A stretch of 18,818 nucleotides of DNA from Streptomyces cellulosae (GTDB lineage: Bacteria; Actinomycetota; Actinomycetes; Streptomycetales; Streptomycetaceae). Both the position numbers and the translations under genes were made by a program. Of this stretch, positions 7,172-14,447 are shown piece after piece. The stretch lies in the NCBI RefSeq assembly GCF_000721105.1, contig NZ_JOEV01000080.1, positions 1-18,818 of the forward strand. The letters are read 5' to 3'. A model generated the notes under the pieces. The model searched no databases. It was not told the DNA's origin and was given only the letters and a program-made list of their open reading frames with translations. The first letter of the stretch is position 1. Every line of letters begins with the position of its first letter.

Positions 7172-7456
7172 TCAGGAGTTCGCCGTCACACGGCCGATAG
7201 GTCGCCCCGTGGCGACGGTGTGCTCAGCCACCCGGGCGTGGAGGCGCATCACCGCACCCCCGAGCAGCCGGCCCAGAGCCCGCGACGTCGCCGCCGGCCC
7301 CGCCGCGGTCGTCGCCACGACCGCGCCGACGCGCCAGAAAGCACCTGTGGCCAGTGCGGTCCCGCGGGCCGCGAGCACGACCCGAAACGTCCCGGAGGCC
7401 GGCACCAGGACAACAGAAGGAAGCTTGCCGGACCGGTCTTCGATGAGGGGTGACAT
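7172..7456 (-). pseudogene. Internally deleted MFS exporter remnant
   Basis: The 94-codon frame reads GKLPSVVLVPASGTF and then jumps to VVLAARGTALATGAFWRVGA and VVATTAAGPAATSRALG. The intact MFS protein at 14542-15798 has GKLPFVVWVLAAGTF at residues 10-24 and IVLAARVVTALATGAFWSVG with FVVATTAAGP at 104-132. About 80 residues (TM1 to TM3) have therefore been removed in frame. After about residue 65 similarity fades and the frame ends at 7172, long before a full transporter. One or two hydrophobic segments remain, so transport activity is not possible. Confidence 0.75.
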
Positions 7457-7584
7457 GCGGTGACGTTCTCTTTCCGAGGCAGTGGTAGGCCGACGCACGC
7501 TCAGCGACTCCCGTTGACCACGGTCAGCGCCCGCTACCGTGCGACGTGACGCCGTCGGCCGGTAGGGCCGACTCCGGCGTCCGG

Positions 7585-7647
7585 TCAGGGCTTCAGGAGG
7601 GCCTTGACGGCTCGGGTCTCGTCCATTGCCTTGTAGAACTCGGCCGG
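7585..7647 (-). pseudogene. 3' fragment (20 codons) of a zinc alcohol dehydrogenase gene
   Basis: The minus strand reads PAEFYKAMDETRAVKALLKP and TGA. It corresponds to the last 20 residues of the intact dehydrogenase at 17282-18298 (VAEGYQAMDERRAIKALLKP). It overlaps the 3' end of the XdhC-type gene in a different frame. That gene runs on into this fragment and stops at 7593, which shows that a recombination joined the two. Confidence 0.75.
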
Positions 7648-8747
7648 TGGATCGGGCCGGTGATCCGGGTCAGGGGCAGGCCCGTGCCCTGATTGGTGTG
7701 GGCGATGATCTCCGCGGTGATGGAGACGGCCGTCTCCTCGGGCGTACGGGCTCCGAGGTCGAGGCCGATCGGAGAACGCAGCCGCGTCAACTCGTCTGCG
7801 GTGACGCCCTCCTGACGCAGGAGTCGCAGGCGCTCGTCGTGGGTGCGCCGGGAGCCCATGGCGCCCACGTAGGCGACGGGCAGGTCGAGGGCCAGACGCA
7901 GCAGGGGGATGTCGAACTTGGCGTCGTGGGTGAGGACGCATACGGCGGTGCGCTCGTCCACCTCGGTGCGTTCGAGGTAGTGGTGGGGCCAGTCGACCAC
8001 CACTTCGTCCGCGTGCGGGAAGCGGGCGGGAGTGGCGAAGACGGGGCGGGCGTCGCAGACGGTGACCCGGTAGCCGAGGAAGCGGCCGGCCTGGCTGAGG
8101 GCCGCGGCGAAGTCGACGGCGCCGAAGACCAGCAGGCGCGGCGGGGACGCATGGACATGGACGAGGACGGACAGCCGGTCGGGGCATCTGTCTCCCTCCC
8201 CGCCGATGTCGACGCGGGCGGTGCGGCCGGCCCGCAGCAGGGCCCTGGCCTGGTCGGCCACTGCCCGGTCCGCCGACCCGCCGTCCACGCGCCCGTGGGC
8301 GGCATGGTCACCGCCGAGCACGCTCAGCGTGGAGCCAAGAAGGTGCTCCGGGCCGTCCACGACCTGTGCCACGGCGACCGGACGCCCTCGATCGATCTCG
8401 GAGAGGGCCGTGACCAAGTGTGGCTGGGCTGCGGGATCGATGCGCTGGACGAGGATGTCGAGTTCGCCGCCGCAGGTCAGGCCGACGGCGAAGGCGTCGT
8501 CGTCGGAGTAGCCGAACCAGGTCCGCTGCGGAGCGCCCAGGTCGTGGAGCACCTGTCGGCACAGTTCGTAGACGGCGCCCTCGACGCAGCCGCCGGAGAT
8601 GCTGCCGACCGCGGTGCCGTCCTCGTCCACCGCGACCGACGTACCGACCGGCAGGGGTGCGCTGCCGTGCACGTCGACGACGGTGGCCAGGGCGAAGGGG
8701 CGGGCCTCGCGGCACCAGCGGTGCAGTGTGTCCGCGATGTTGAGCAT
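7593..8747 (-). CDS. XdhC/CoxI family molybdenum cofactor maturation factor (PaoD-like)
   Basis: XdhC-family proteins bind and sulfurate or insert the molybdenum cofactor into xanthine-dehydrogenase-like enzymes; PaoD does this for PaoABC. The 384-residue protein has the N-terminal XdhC_CoxI domain with GSISGGCVEG (48-57) and TCGGELD (91-97), both with the conserved Cys. A C-terminal Rossmann-type domain follows with LLVFGAVDFA, VTVCDARPVFA, GAMGSRRTHDERL and AHTNQGTGLPL. The ATG at 8747 has GGAG eight bases upstream; upstream in-frame sequence lacks coding character. It is the last gene of the pao cluster, 158 bases and one strong hairpin beyond the Mo subunit. The usual C-terminus (GPIHR) is followed by 16 extra residues read from an alcohol dehydrogenase remnant in the wrong frame, so the original stop codon has been lost. 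Confidence 0.9.
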   Translation of the reverse strand: MLNIADTLHRWCREARPFALATVVDVHGSAPLPVGTSVAVDEDGTAVGSISGGCVEGAVYELCRQVLHDLGAPQRTWFGYSDDDAFAVGLTCGGELDILVQRIDPAAQPHLVTALSEIDRGRPVAVAQVVDGPEHLLGSTLSVLGGDHAAHGRVDGGSADRAVADQARALLRAGRTARVDIGGEGDRCPDRLSVLVHVHASPPRLLVFGAVDFAAALSQAGRFLGYRVTVCDARPVFATPARFPHADEVVVDWPHHYLERTEVDERTAVCVLTHDAKFDIPLLRLALDLPVAYVGAMGSRRTHDERLRLLRQEGVTADELTRLRSPIGLDLGARTPEETAVSITAEIIAHTNQGTGLPLTRITGPIHRPSSTRQWTRPEPSRPS

Positions 8748-8837
8748 GGCGGTTCTCCATGGCAGGACAGGATCGGAGGGTGAGCGGGCCGCCGCCACGA
8801 CGCCGGGGAAAACGTCATGCGGCGGCGGCCCCGGGAG

Positions 8838-8869
8838 GTCCGGCAGCCGGACGGGGGAGGCTGCCGGAC
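8838..8869 (-). terminator. Strong hairpin between the Mo subunit and XdhC genes
   Basis: A perfect 11-bp inverted repeat (GTCCGGCAGCC at 8838-8848, GGCTGCCGGAC at 8859-8869) with a 10-base loop lies 37 bases past the stop codon of the Mo subunit. A shorter alternative stem (GTCCGGC-A-GCCGGAC) competes with it. It may be a terminator, a partial attenuator, or an RNA stability element that lowers expression of the maturation factor relative to the enzyme subunits. No U tract is present. Confidence 0.6.
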
Positions 8870-8905
8870 GAGCGGTGTGCACCGCGCCGGCCCGAAGCGC
8901 ACGGG

Positions 8906-11101
8906 TCAGAGCAACGCCTCGGCGGTGATGGGCAGTTCGCGGACGCGGCGGCCGGTGGCGTTGAAGACCGCGTTGCCGATCGCGGCCGCCACCCCCACCT
9001 GGACGACCTCGCCGAGCCCTTTGACGCCGAGCGCGTTGCCGTCGTTGTCCTCGCCGTCCAGGTAGATCGCCCTGACGTCGGGGACGTCGGCGTTGACGGG
9101 GACGAGGTAGTCGGCGAGGTTGGCGTTGACGATCCGGCCGTCGCGGTGGTCGGTGGCCGTGTGTTCCAGCAGGGCCGTGCCGATGCCGCCCACGATGCCG
9201 CCGATCGCCTGGCTGTCGGCGAGCTTGGGGCTGATGATGCGGCCCGCGTCGTACACGCCGAGCATGCGCCTGACCCGTACGAGGCCCAGGGTCGCGTCGA
9301 CGGCGACCTCGGCGAAGGTGGCGTTGTAGGCGTGGTAGGAGTGCCGCGCGGGACTGGGCGGCCCGGTGTAGGAGCCGCCCGCTTCGAGGTGGGTGCGGTC
9401 GTTGCGGGCCAGTAGCGTCCGGTACGTCTCGCCGCGGGCCGGGTTGTCCTTCATGTGCAGCCGGCCGCCGCGTACGACCACGTCGTCCGCCTTCACCCCG
9501 TACAGCGGTGACTCGCGGTCCTCGACGGCCAGCTTGATCGCCTGCCGCCGCACCTGGTTGCAGGCGTCGTGGACGGCGGTGCCGACGCTGGCCATGGTCG
9601 ACGAGCCGCCGTGCGGGCCGGTCTGCGGGTAGAGGGAGTCGCCGAGCCGGAAGGTGACCGTGCGCATGGTCAGCCCGAGGGCGTCGGCGGCGACCTGGGT
9701 CTGGGAGGTGTAGGTGCCCGGCCCCATGTCACTGGTGGCCGCCTCGACCACGGCGGTGCCGTCGGCATCGAGGCGGGCCCGGGCCTGTGCGGGGTAACGC
9801 CCGGGGTCGTAGACACCGGCGGCCATGCCCAGGCCGATCAGCCAGTCACCCTCGCGCCTCGACCGTGGCCGGGCGGAGCGGCGCTGCCAGCCGAACTCGC
9901 GGGCGCCGACGGTGTAGCACTCGCGCAGCCGGCGGGTGGAGAACGGCAGGTTGCTCGACTCGTCCTCGTTCGGTTCGTTGCGCCGGCGCAGCTCGATCGG
10001 GTCGACGCCAAGCTTGTGGGCGAGTTCGTCCATGGCCGACTCGATCACGAACGAGGCCGAGGCGAAGCCGGGGCCGCGCATCCAGATCGGGGTGTTCACG
10101 TCCAGGGGGACCGTCCGGTACGCCTGGCGGACGTTCGGCATGCTGTAGGTCATCTGCCCCGCGCCCATGACGGCCTCGGTGAACGTCTCGTACGAGGAGG
10201 TCTCGGCGTCGATGTCGTGGATCGCGGCGGTCAGCCGGCCGCGCCCATCGCTGCCGAGGCGCAGCCGGTACTCGTACGACGGCCTGAAGCCGGTGCCGAA
10301 GTACATCTGTTTGCGGCTCAGCACCAGCTTGACCGGGCGCTTCGTCTCCCGCGCGGCCAGGGCGGCGACGACGCTGTGCGGCCAGCAGCGCAGCCCGCTG
10401 CCGAAGCCGCCGCCGACGAACGGGTTGATGACGCGCACCGCCTCCGCGGGCAGGTCGAACACGGCCGCGAGCTCGTCATGCGTGCCCACCACCCACTGCG
10501 TCTTGTCCCACACGGTCAGCTTGTCGCCGTCCCAGCGGGCGATGGTGGCGTGCGGTTCCATCGGATTGTGGTGATTGCGCGCCAGCTCGTAGGTGACATC
10601 CAGCCGTACGGGAGCGTCGCGCAGGCCCGCTTCCGCATCGCCGCGCGCGTATTTCGTCGGCTTGTCCCGCTCCGCATCGTGCAGGTCGGTCGAGGGCTGT
10701 ACGGCGTCGTACTCGACCTTCACCAGGCTCGCGCCGTGTTGCGCGGCCTCCAGCGTGGTGGCGACCACGACGGCGACGGGCTGGCCGTGGAAGAGCACCC
10801 GGTCGTCCTGGAAGACGCGCTGCCGCCGGCCGGGCGGGTTGTTCGACCCGGCGTTGTCGCGGTACGGCAGCTTCGGGGCGTTGCCGTGGTGGATCACCCG
10901 CAGCACGCCCGGCTGGGCCTCGGCGGCGCCCGTGTCGATGCCGGTGATACGTCCGCGGCCGATGCTCGCGTCCACGATGACGGCGTGCACCGCCCCGTCG
11001 ACGTCGAACTCGGCGGCGTACTGCGCGTTGCCCGTGACCTTCAGCCGGCCGTCCACCCGGGACAGCGGCGCACCCACGGCTGCCTGCGGCTGGGGGCTCA
11101 C
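8906..11101 (-). CDS. paoC: Molybdenum-binding subunit of PaoABC-type aldehyde oxidoreductase
   Basis: This 731-residue subunit of the xanthine oxidase family carries the molybdopterin cytosine dinucleotide cofactor and oxidises aldehydes to acids. It has the N-terminal a/b hammerhead domain (SRVDGRLKVTGNAQYAAEF, GQPVAVVVA at 106-114) and then the large cofactor domains: MEPHAT (181-186), FVGGGFGSG (228-236), RGPG (343-346 region), DMGPGTYT near 458 and the catalytic Glu698 in GVKGLGEVVQVG. Length and motifs fit the PaoC/YagR branch rather than true xanthine dehydrogenase. The GTG at 11101 is chosen because GGAGG lies six bases upstream and the start overlaps the TGA of the FAD subunit (GTGA), implying translational coupling. 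It has no export signal of its own and would be carried out by the Tat-bearing Fe-S subunit. Confidence 0.93.
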   Translation of the reverse strand: MSPQPQAAVGAPLSRVDGRLKVTGNAQYAAEFDVDGAVHAVIVDASIGRGRITGIDTGAAEAQPGVLRVIHHGNAPKLPYRDNAGSNNPPGRRQRVFQDDRVLFHGQPVAVVVATTLEAAQHGASLVKVEYDAVQPSTDLHDAERDKPTKYARGDAEAGLRDAPVRLDVTYELARNHHNPMEPHATIARWDGDKLTVWDKTQWVVGTHDELAAVFDLPAEAVRVINPFVGGGFGSGLRCWPHSVVAALAARETKRPVKLVLSRKQMYFGTGFRPSYEYRLRLGSDGRGRLTAAIHDIDAETSSYETFTEAVMGAGQMTYSMPNVRQAYRTVPLDVNTPIWMRGPGFASASFVIESAMDELAHKLGVDPIELRRRNEPNEDESSNLPFSTRRLRECYTVGAREFGWQRRSARPRSRREGDWLIGLGMAAGVYDPGRYPAQARARLDADGTAVVEAATSDMGPGTYTSQTQVAADALGLTMRTVTFRLGDSLYPQTGPHGGSSTMASVGTAVHDACNQVRRQAIKLAVEDRESPLYGVKADDVVVRGGRLHMKDNPARGETYRTLLARNDRTHLEAGGSYTGPPSPARHSYHAYNATFAEVAVDATLGLVRVRRMLGVYDAGRIISPKLADSQAIGGIVGGIGTALLEHTATDHRDGRIVNANLADYLVPVNADVPDVRAIYLDGEDNDGNALGVKGLGEVVQVGVAAAIGNAVFNATGRRVRELPITAEALL

Positions 11102-12078
11102 TTGGTACCTCCTACGATGCGCAGCTGGCGTGCGACGGTCCGCTCGAGCAACTCGACCTTGAAGCGGTTGTGTTGCAGGGGACGGGCGCCTTCCGCCGCC
11201 TTGGCGGCAGCGGCCGTCCACAACGAGTCCGAGGGGCGCTCGCCGACGAGGTGCCGCTCGACGGCGGGCAGCTTCCACGGCACCGTGCCCACCCCGCCGG
11301 CGGCCACTCTCGCCTCGCGGATCACCCCGCCGCGCACATGCAGCGCGACGGCCGCCGAGGTCAGGGCGAACTCGTAGGACTGCCGGTCACGCACCTTCAG
11401 GTAACCCGACTTCAGCGGACGCGGCAACGCGGGAACCTCCACTGCGGTAATCAACTCGCCCTTCCTGAGGGCCTGTTCACGGTCCGGGGTGCTGCCCGGC
11501 CGCAACAGGAAGTCGGCGAAGGGGACCTGGCGCTCCCCGTCCGGACCCAGCAGGCGCACCTGCGCCTCAAGCGCCGCGAACGCCACGGCGGCATCGGACG
11601 GGTGCGTGGCCACACAGGCGTCGGAGGTCCCGAGGATGGCGTGCGTGCGGTTGACGCCGTGCAGCGCGGCACAACCGGAGCCGGGCTCGCGCTTGTTGCA
11701 GTCGGCGGTCACGTCACGGAAGTACGTGCACCGGGTGCGCTGCATGATGTTGCCGCCGATGGTGGCCATGTTCCGCAGCTGTGCCGACGCGCTCAGCTCC
11801 AGTGCCTCGGAGACGACCGGGAACAAGGTGCGCACCTTGCGGTGGGCGGCGGCCTCGGACATGGTCACCAGAGCGCCGATGCGCAAGCCCCCGCGCTCGG
11901 TGACGGTGATCTCGCCCAGCGGCAGACCGCTGATGTCGACCAACGCCTCGGGGCGTTCGACGGTCTCCCGCATCAGGTCGACCAGGGTGGTCCCGCCGGC
12001 GATGTAACGCCCGCCGCGGCGACCGGCGGCGAGGGCTTCCCGAGTGTCGGACACGCGCGTGTAGGTGAAGGGATGCAT
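11098..12078 (-). CDS. paoB: FAD-binding subunit of PaoABC-type aldehyde oxidoreductase, with extra 4Fe-4S cysteines
   Basis: The 326-residue subunit passes electrons through FAD from the Mo and Fe-S centres to the final acceptor. FAD-binding blocks are YIAGGTTLVDLM (25-36) and LRNMATIGGNIMQRTRC (101-117). A four-Cys set, Cys117, Cys127, Cys136 and Cys155, lies in an insert that in E. coli PaoB and in 4-hydroxybenzoyl-CoA reductase binds an additional [4Fe-4S] cluster. A C-terminal CO dehydrogenase flavoprotein domain follows (LKVRDRQSYEFALTSAAV, ARVAAGGVGTVPW). The ATG at 12078 has GAGGAT nine bases upstream and starts 12 bases after the Fe-S gene stop; its end overlaps the Mo subunit start by four bases. 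The extra cysteines distinguish it from ordinary XdhB/CoxM subunits. Confidence 0.93.
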   Translation of the reverse strand: MHPFTYTRVSDTREALAAGRRGGRYIAGGTTLVDLMRETVERPEALVDISGLPLGEITVTERGGLRIGALVTMSEAAAHRKVRTLFPVVSEALELSASAQLRNMATIGGNIMQRTRCTYFRDVTADCNKREPGSGCAALHGVNRTHAILGTSDACVATHPSDAAVAFAALEAQVRLLGPDGERQVPFADFLLRPGSTPDREQALRKGELITAVEVPALPRPLKSGYLKVRDRQSYEFALTSAAVALHVRGGVIREARVAAGGVGTVPWKLPAVERHLVGERPSDSLWTAAAAKAAEGARPLQHNRFKVELLERTVARQLRIVGGTK

Positions 12079-12090
12079 GACGGCCGATCC

Positions 12091-12741
12091 TCACTTCCGG
12101 CCCGCGGTCTGCTCGACCGCGCGCACGATTTTCACGTAGCAGCCGCAGCGGCAGATGTTGCCGCTCATCCACTCCCGGATCTCCTCCGGCGAGCCGGTGT
12201 GGCCCTCCTGGATGCAGCCGACACCGGAGACGATCTGGCCCGGGGTGCAGTAACCGCACTGGAAGGCGTCCTCGTCGATGAACGCCTGCTGCAGCGGGTG
12301 CAGTTGATCCCCGTCGGCCAGGCCCTCGATGGTGGTGACCTCTGCGCCCTCCAGGCGAACGGCCAGCGTCAGACAGGAGTTGACCCGCCGGCCGTCGACC
12401 AGCACGGTGCACGCGCCGCAGGCCCCGGCGTTGCAGCCCTTCTTCGAGCCGGTCAGGTCGAGGTGCTCGCGCAGCAGATCCAGCAGCGAGGTGCGGTTGT
12501 CGACCGTCACGGTCCGGCGGCTGCCGTTGACCGTCAGGGACACGGGGCTGGAGGGCGGCGCCTCGGCGGCGGCCACCTCCTCCGGAGCCGCGAGGAATGA
12601 TCCTCCGATCGCACCGCCCGCGACGACCGCACCACCGACCGCCGTACTGGTGGCGATGAAGGTGCGCCGAGTGGGCGCCGGGGAGGACTCGCCGGCGCCG
12701 GTGGGGGGTGGAACGGCAGACTCTGGGAGTTCTGTGGACAT
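12091..12741 (-). CDS. paoA: Tat-exported 2Fe-2S subunit of PaoABC-type aldehyde oxidoreductase
   Basis: The 216-residue subunit carries two [2Fe-2S] clusters. A plant-ferredoxin-like domain has Cys103, Cys108, Cys111 and Cys123 (KGCNAGACGACTV, NSC), and the helical [2Fe-2S]-binding domain has Cys162, Cys165, Cys197 and Cys199 (QCGYCTPGQI, GNICRCGCY). An extra Cys201 is present. Residues 24-60 form a Tat signal with twin arginines (TRRTFIATSTAVGG) and a long Ala/Gly hydrophobic stretch, so the assembled enzyme should be exported folded, as E. coli PaoABC is. The ATG at 12741 has GAAGG eight bases upstream. It is the first gene of the pao operon; a palindromic element shared with two other promoters lies about 155 bases upstream. 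Confidence 0.94.
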   Translation of the reverse strand: MSTELPESAVPPPTGAGESSPAPTRRTFIATSTAVGGAVVAGGAIGGSFLAAPEEVAAAEAPPSSPVSLTVNGSRRTVTVDNRTSLLDLLREHLDLTGSKKGCNAGACGACTVLVDGRRVNSCLTLAVRLEGAEVTTIEGLADGDQLHPLQQAFIDEDAFQCGYCTPGQIVSGVGCIQEGHTGSPEEIREWMSGNICRCGCYVKIVRAVEQTAGRK

Positions 12742-12896
12742 ACGTACGCCTTCGTATCGCGGACGGATCGGCCGTACACAACAGCGGGACAGGAGACTGG
12801 ATCTCGTCACCGTGTGGAGGAACTGGGCAACCGCGCGGCTTGGCAGCGGCGACTGGTCACATCGGGAGTCTTGCACCACCGGCAACGCTCGTGGCA

Positions 12897-12917
12897 GGGA
12901 GACTTTCCTCCCCCCTT
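12897..12917 (-). promoter_or_regulatory. Shared palindromic operator upstream of the pao operon
   Basis: On the plus strand the core is GGAGACTTTCCTCC (12898-12911) followed by CCCCTT (12912-12917). It aligns without gaps with sites at 15918-15938 and 18430-18450: all three share GGGAG at the left and CCCCCTT at the right at the same spacing. It lies upstream of the pao start on the correct side to control it. Proposed regulator: the XRE protein at the right edge of the window (inference). Confidence 0.6.
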
Positions 12918-13143
12918 GAGCCTCTGTCAGGAGCGACTTGCCGACACGATCGGGGGCACTTTCGCGCGGGGAGAGGCAGGACAGAGCCGCGCCGACTCCC
13001 CCGTGGTGGTGGGTCCGCGTCGCTCACCACTTCGTTGTGCGTGGCGGACTGATCGTCCGCTTCGGGCAGGTCGCTGACGCGGCCCTCCTCCGGTTCGCCC
13101 TGACGTCCTGAGTGAGCCCGGGTTGCGTGATCGAGGGCCGGGG
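12918..13143. other. Intergenic gap between cupin gene and pao operator, no gene seen
   Basis: No frame in this stretch resembles a known family. It contains a 6-bp inverted repeat (separate entry) and otherwise only GC-rich sequence. Together with the pao leader (12742-12896) the cupin-pao gap is 402 bases, the largest between intact genes in region 3, consistent with an independent pao promoter. Confidence 0.45.
13044..13060 (-). terminator. Candidate hairpin terminator after the cupin gene
   Basis: A perfect 6-bp inverted repeat GCGGAC-N5-GTCCGC lies about 85 bases downstream of the cupin stop codon. It is short and lacks a U tract, so the call is tentative, but it falls where the MFS-SDR-cupin unit would need to end before pao. 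Confidence 0.35.
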
Positions 13144-13557
13144 TTACTGGTTGCGGGTGCGGGGGCTGTTGTACTGCTGGTCGGTGACCGGCTCGGCCCA
13201 GGTGGTCTCGGGGGTGGCGTCGCCAGTGGCCTCCCACATGGCGATGTGCTCCATGAACCGGTCGGGCGTGGCGCCGTGCCAGTGCTCCTCGTTCGGCGGG
13301 CAGGCGACGGTCTCGCCGGGGTGGGCCTCGAAGACGGTGCCGTCCCGGGTACCGATCAGGGCGATGCCGGAAACGACGTGCAGGGTCTGACCGACAGCGT
13401 GGGAGTGCCAGTTGGTGCGGGCGCCCGGTGAGAAGCGGACCAGGTTGGCGCGCATCCTGGACGGCTCCTGGCCGGCCACGATGACGTCCCACCACACGTC
13501 GCCGGTGAACCAGTTGGCCGGGGCCTTGCTGCTGGGCTGCTGCTTGATGAATTCCAT
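13144..13557 (-). CDS. Cupin-domain protein (carboxymuconolactone-decarboxylase-associated type)
   Basis: The 137-residue single-domain cupin has motif 1 as ARTNWHSHAVGQTLHVVSG with metal ligands His51, His53 and Gln57 (Gln in place of the usual Glu), and motif 2 as GETVACPPNEEHWHGA with His92 or His94. A C-terminal MEHIAMWEAT near 102-111 is typical of small cupins of Streptomyces and proteobacteria that occur beside aldo/keto reductases, SDRs and carboxymuconolactone decarboxylase-like proteins. A metal-dependent isomerase, oxygenase or decarboxylase role on a small organic acid or quinone is possible; the reaction is not known. The ATG at 13557 has GGAGAG six bases upstream. It follows the SDR gene by 36 bases in the same operon. 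The stop is TAA, rare in this GC-rich genome. Confidence 0.88.
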   Translation of the reverse strand: MEFIKQQPSSKAPANWFTGDVWWDVIVAGQEPSRMRANLVRFSPGARTNWHSHAVGQTLHVVSGIALIGTRDGTVFEAHPGETVACPPNEEHWHGATPDRFMEHIAMWEATGDATPETTWAEPVTDQQYNSPRTRNQ

Positions 13558-13593
13558 GGTGTCTCTCCAGAGTTGTTGGTGCGCGGATCGTCT

Positions 13594-14361
13594 CTAGCGG
13601 GCGACGTAACCGCCGTCCACGGGAAGGGCGACGCCTACGACGAAGCCCGCTCCCGGACTGCACAGCCACAGGACCGCCTGAGCGATCTCCTCAGCGGTGC
13701 CGAGCCGGTTGACGGGCTGGTTGGCCTCGGCCTCGGCGCGGTCGAGTTCCCCCTTGGCGATCATGTCGCTGACCATCGGGGTGTCGATGGTGCCGGGGCA
13801 GACGGCGTTGATGCGGATGCCGCGCGGGGCGTATTCGAGGGCCGCGCTGCTGGTCAGGCCGATGACTCCGTGTTTGGAGGCGTGGTAGGAGGCGCGGCCG
13901 GGCAGGCCGACGAGGCCGCCGAGGGAGGAGCAGTTGACGATGGCGCCGCTGCCCTGGGCGCGCATGTGCCGCAGTTCGTGCTTCATGCAGGCCCACACGC
14001 CGCGGAGGTTGATGGCGTTGACGCGGTCGAACCTCTCGGCGGGTTCGTCGGCGGCGTCGCTGGGCGGGATCTGGATCCCGGCGTTGTTGTAGGCCATGTC
14101 GAGGCGGCCGAAGGTTTCCACGGTGCGGTCGACCGCGGCGGCGACCTGGTCCTCGTCGCTGACGTCACAAGTGACGGCGAGGACTTGGTGGCCGGCGTCG
14201 GTGAGTTCCTTCGCGGCCGCGTCGAGGGCGCCCTCGTCGATGTCGGTGAGGGCGACGGCGGCTCCTGACGCCGCGAACGCGCGGGCGGTCGCCAGACCCA
14301 TACCGGCGCCGGCTCCGGTGACGAGGGCGACCCGTCCGGTGAAGTCGTAGCTGGGGTTCAT
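13594..14361 (-). CDS. Classical short-chain dehydrogenase/reductase (FabG-like)
   Basis: The 255-residue enzyme has all classical SDR motifs: TGAGAGMG (15-22), Asp40 at the end of beta2 favouring NAD(H), CDVSD near 66, YNNAG (91-95), catalytic Ser145/146, YHASK with Tyr159 and Lys163, and PGTIDTPM near 189. The C-terminus GFVVGVALPVDGGYVAR closes the substrate pocket. It should oxidise or reduce a hydroxyl/carbonyl substrate in the cytoplasm; the substrate is unknown. The ATG at 14361 is preceded by AAGGGA. It lies 180 bases downstream of the MFS gene, with tandem repeats between, and 36 bases upstream of the cupin. A fragment of a close relative is at 5636-5719. Confidence 0.94.
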   Translation of the reverse strand: MNPSYDFTGRVALVTGAGAGMGLATARAFAASGAAVALTDIDEGALDAAAKELTDAGHQVLAVTCDVSDEDQVAAAVDRTVETFGRLDMAYNNAGIQIPPSDAADEPAERFDRVNAINLRGVWACMKHELRHMRAQGSGAIVNCSSLGGLVGLPGRASYHASKHGVIGLTSSAALEYAPRGIRINAVCPGTIDTPMVSDMIAKGELDRAEAEANQPVNRLGTAEEIAQAVLWLCSPGAGFVVGVALPVDGGYVAR

Positions 14362-14427
14362 GTCGGGTTGTCCCTTCGAGCGTTGAGGTGCGGCGTGCGC
14401 GGCGAGTGGAGTCGGGGTGTCGGGGCT

Positions 14428-14446
14428 GCGGAGAGTCTTTCTCCGC
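14428..14446 (-). terminator. Hairpin between MFS and SDR genes
   Basis: A perfect 7-bp inverted repeat GCGGAGA-N5-TCTCCGC lies about 95 bases downstream of the MFS stop codon, directly after the 20-bp tandem repeats in the direction of transcription. It may reduce read-through into the SDR-cupin pair. No U tract is present. Confidence 0.4.
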
Positions 14447-14447
14447 C

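Noticed and set aside
7515..7526. TGACC-AC-GGTCA palindrome upstream of the MFS remnant
   Set aside because: Short, single copy, and no intact gene is placed to be controlled by it; chance occurrence is likely.
11170..12600. Plus-strand open frame of 476 codons opposite the pao FAD and Fe-S genes (similar ones at 9569-11377, 14368-15957 and 17105-18508)
   Set aside because: All are antisense to strongly recognised genes and have no domain or codon-usage support.
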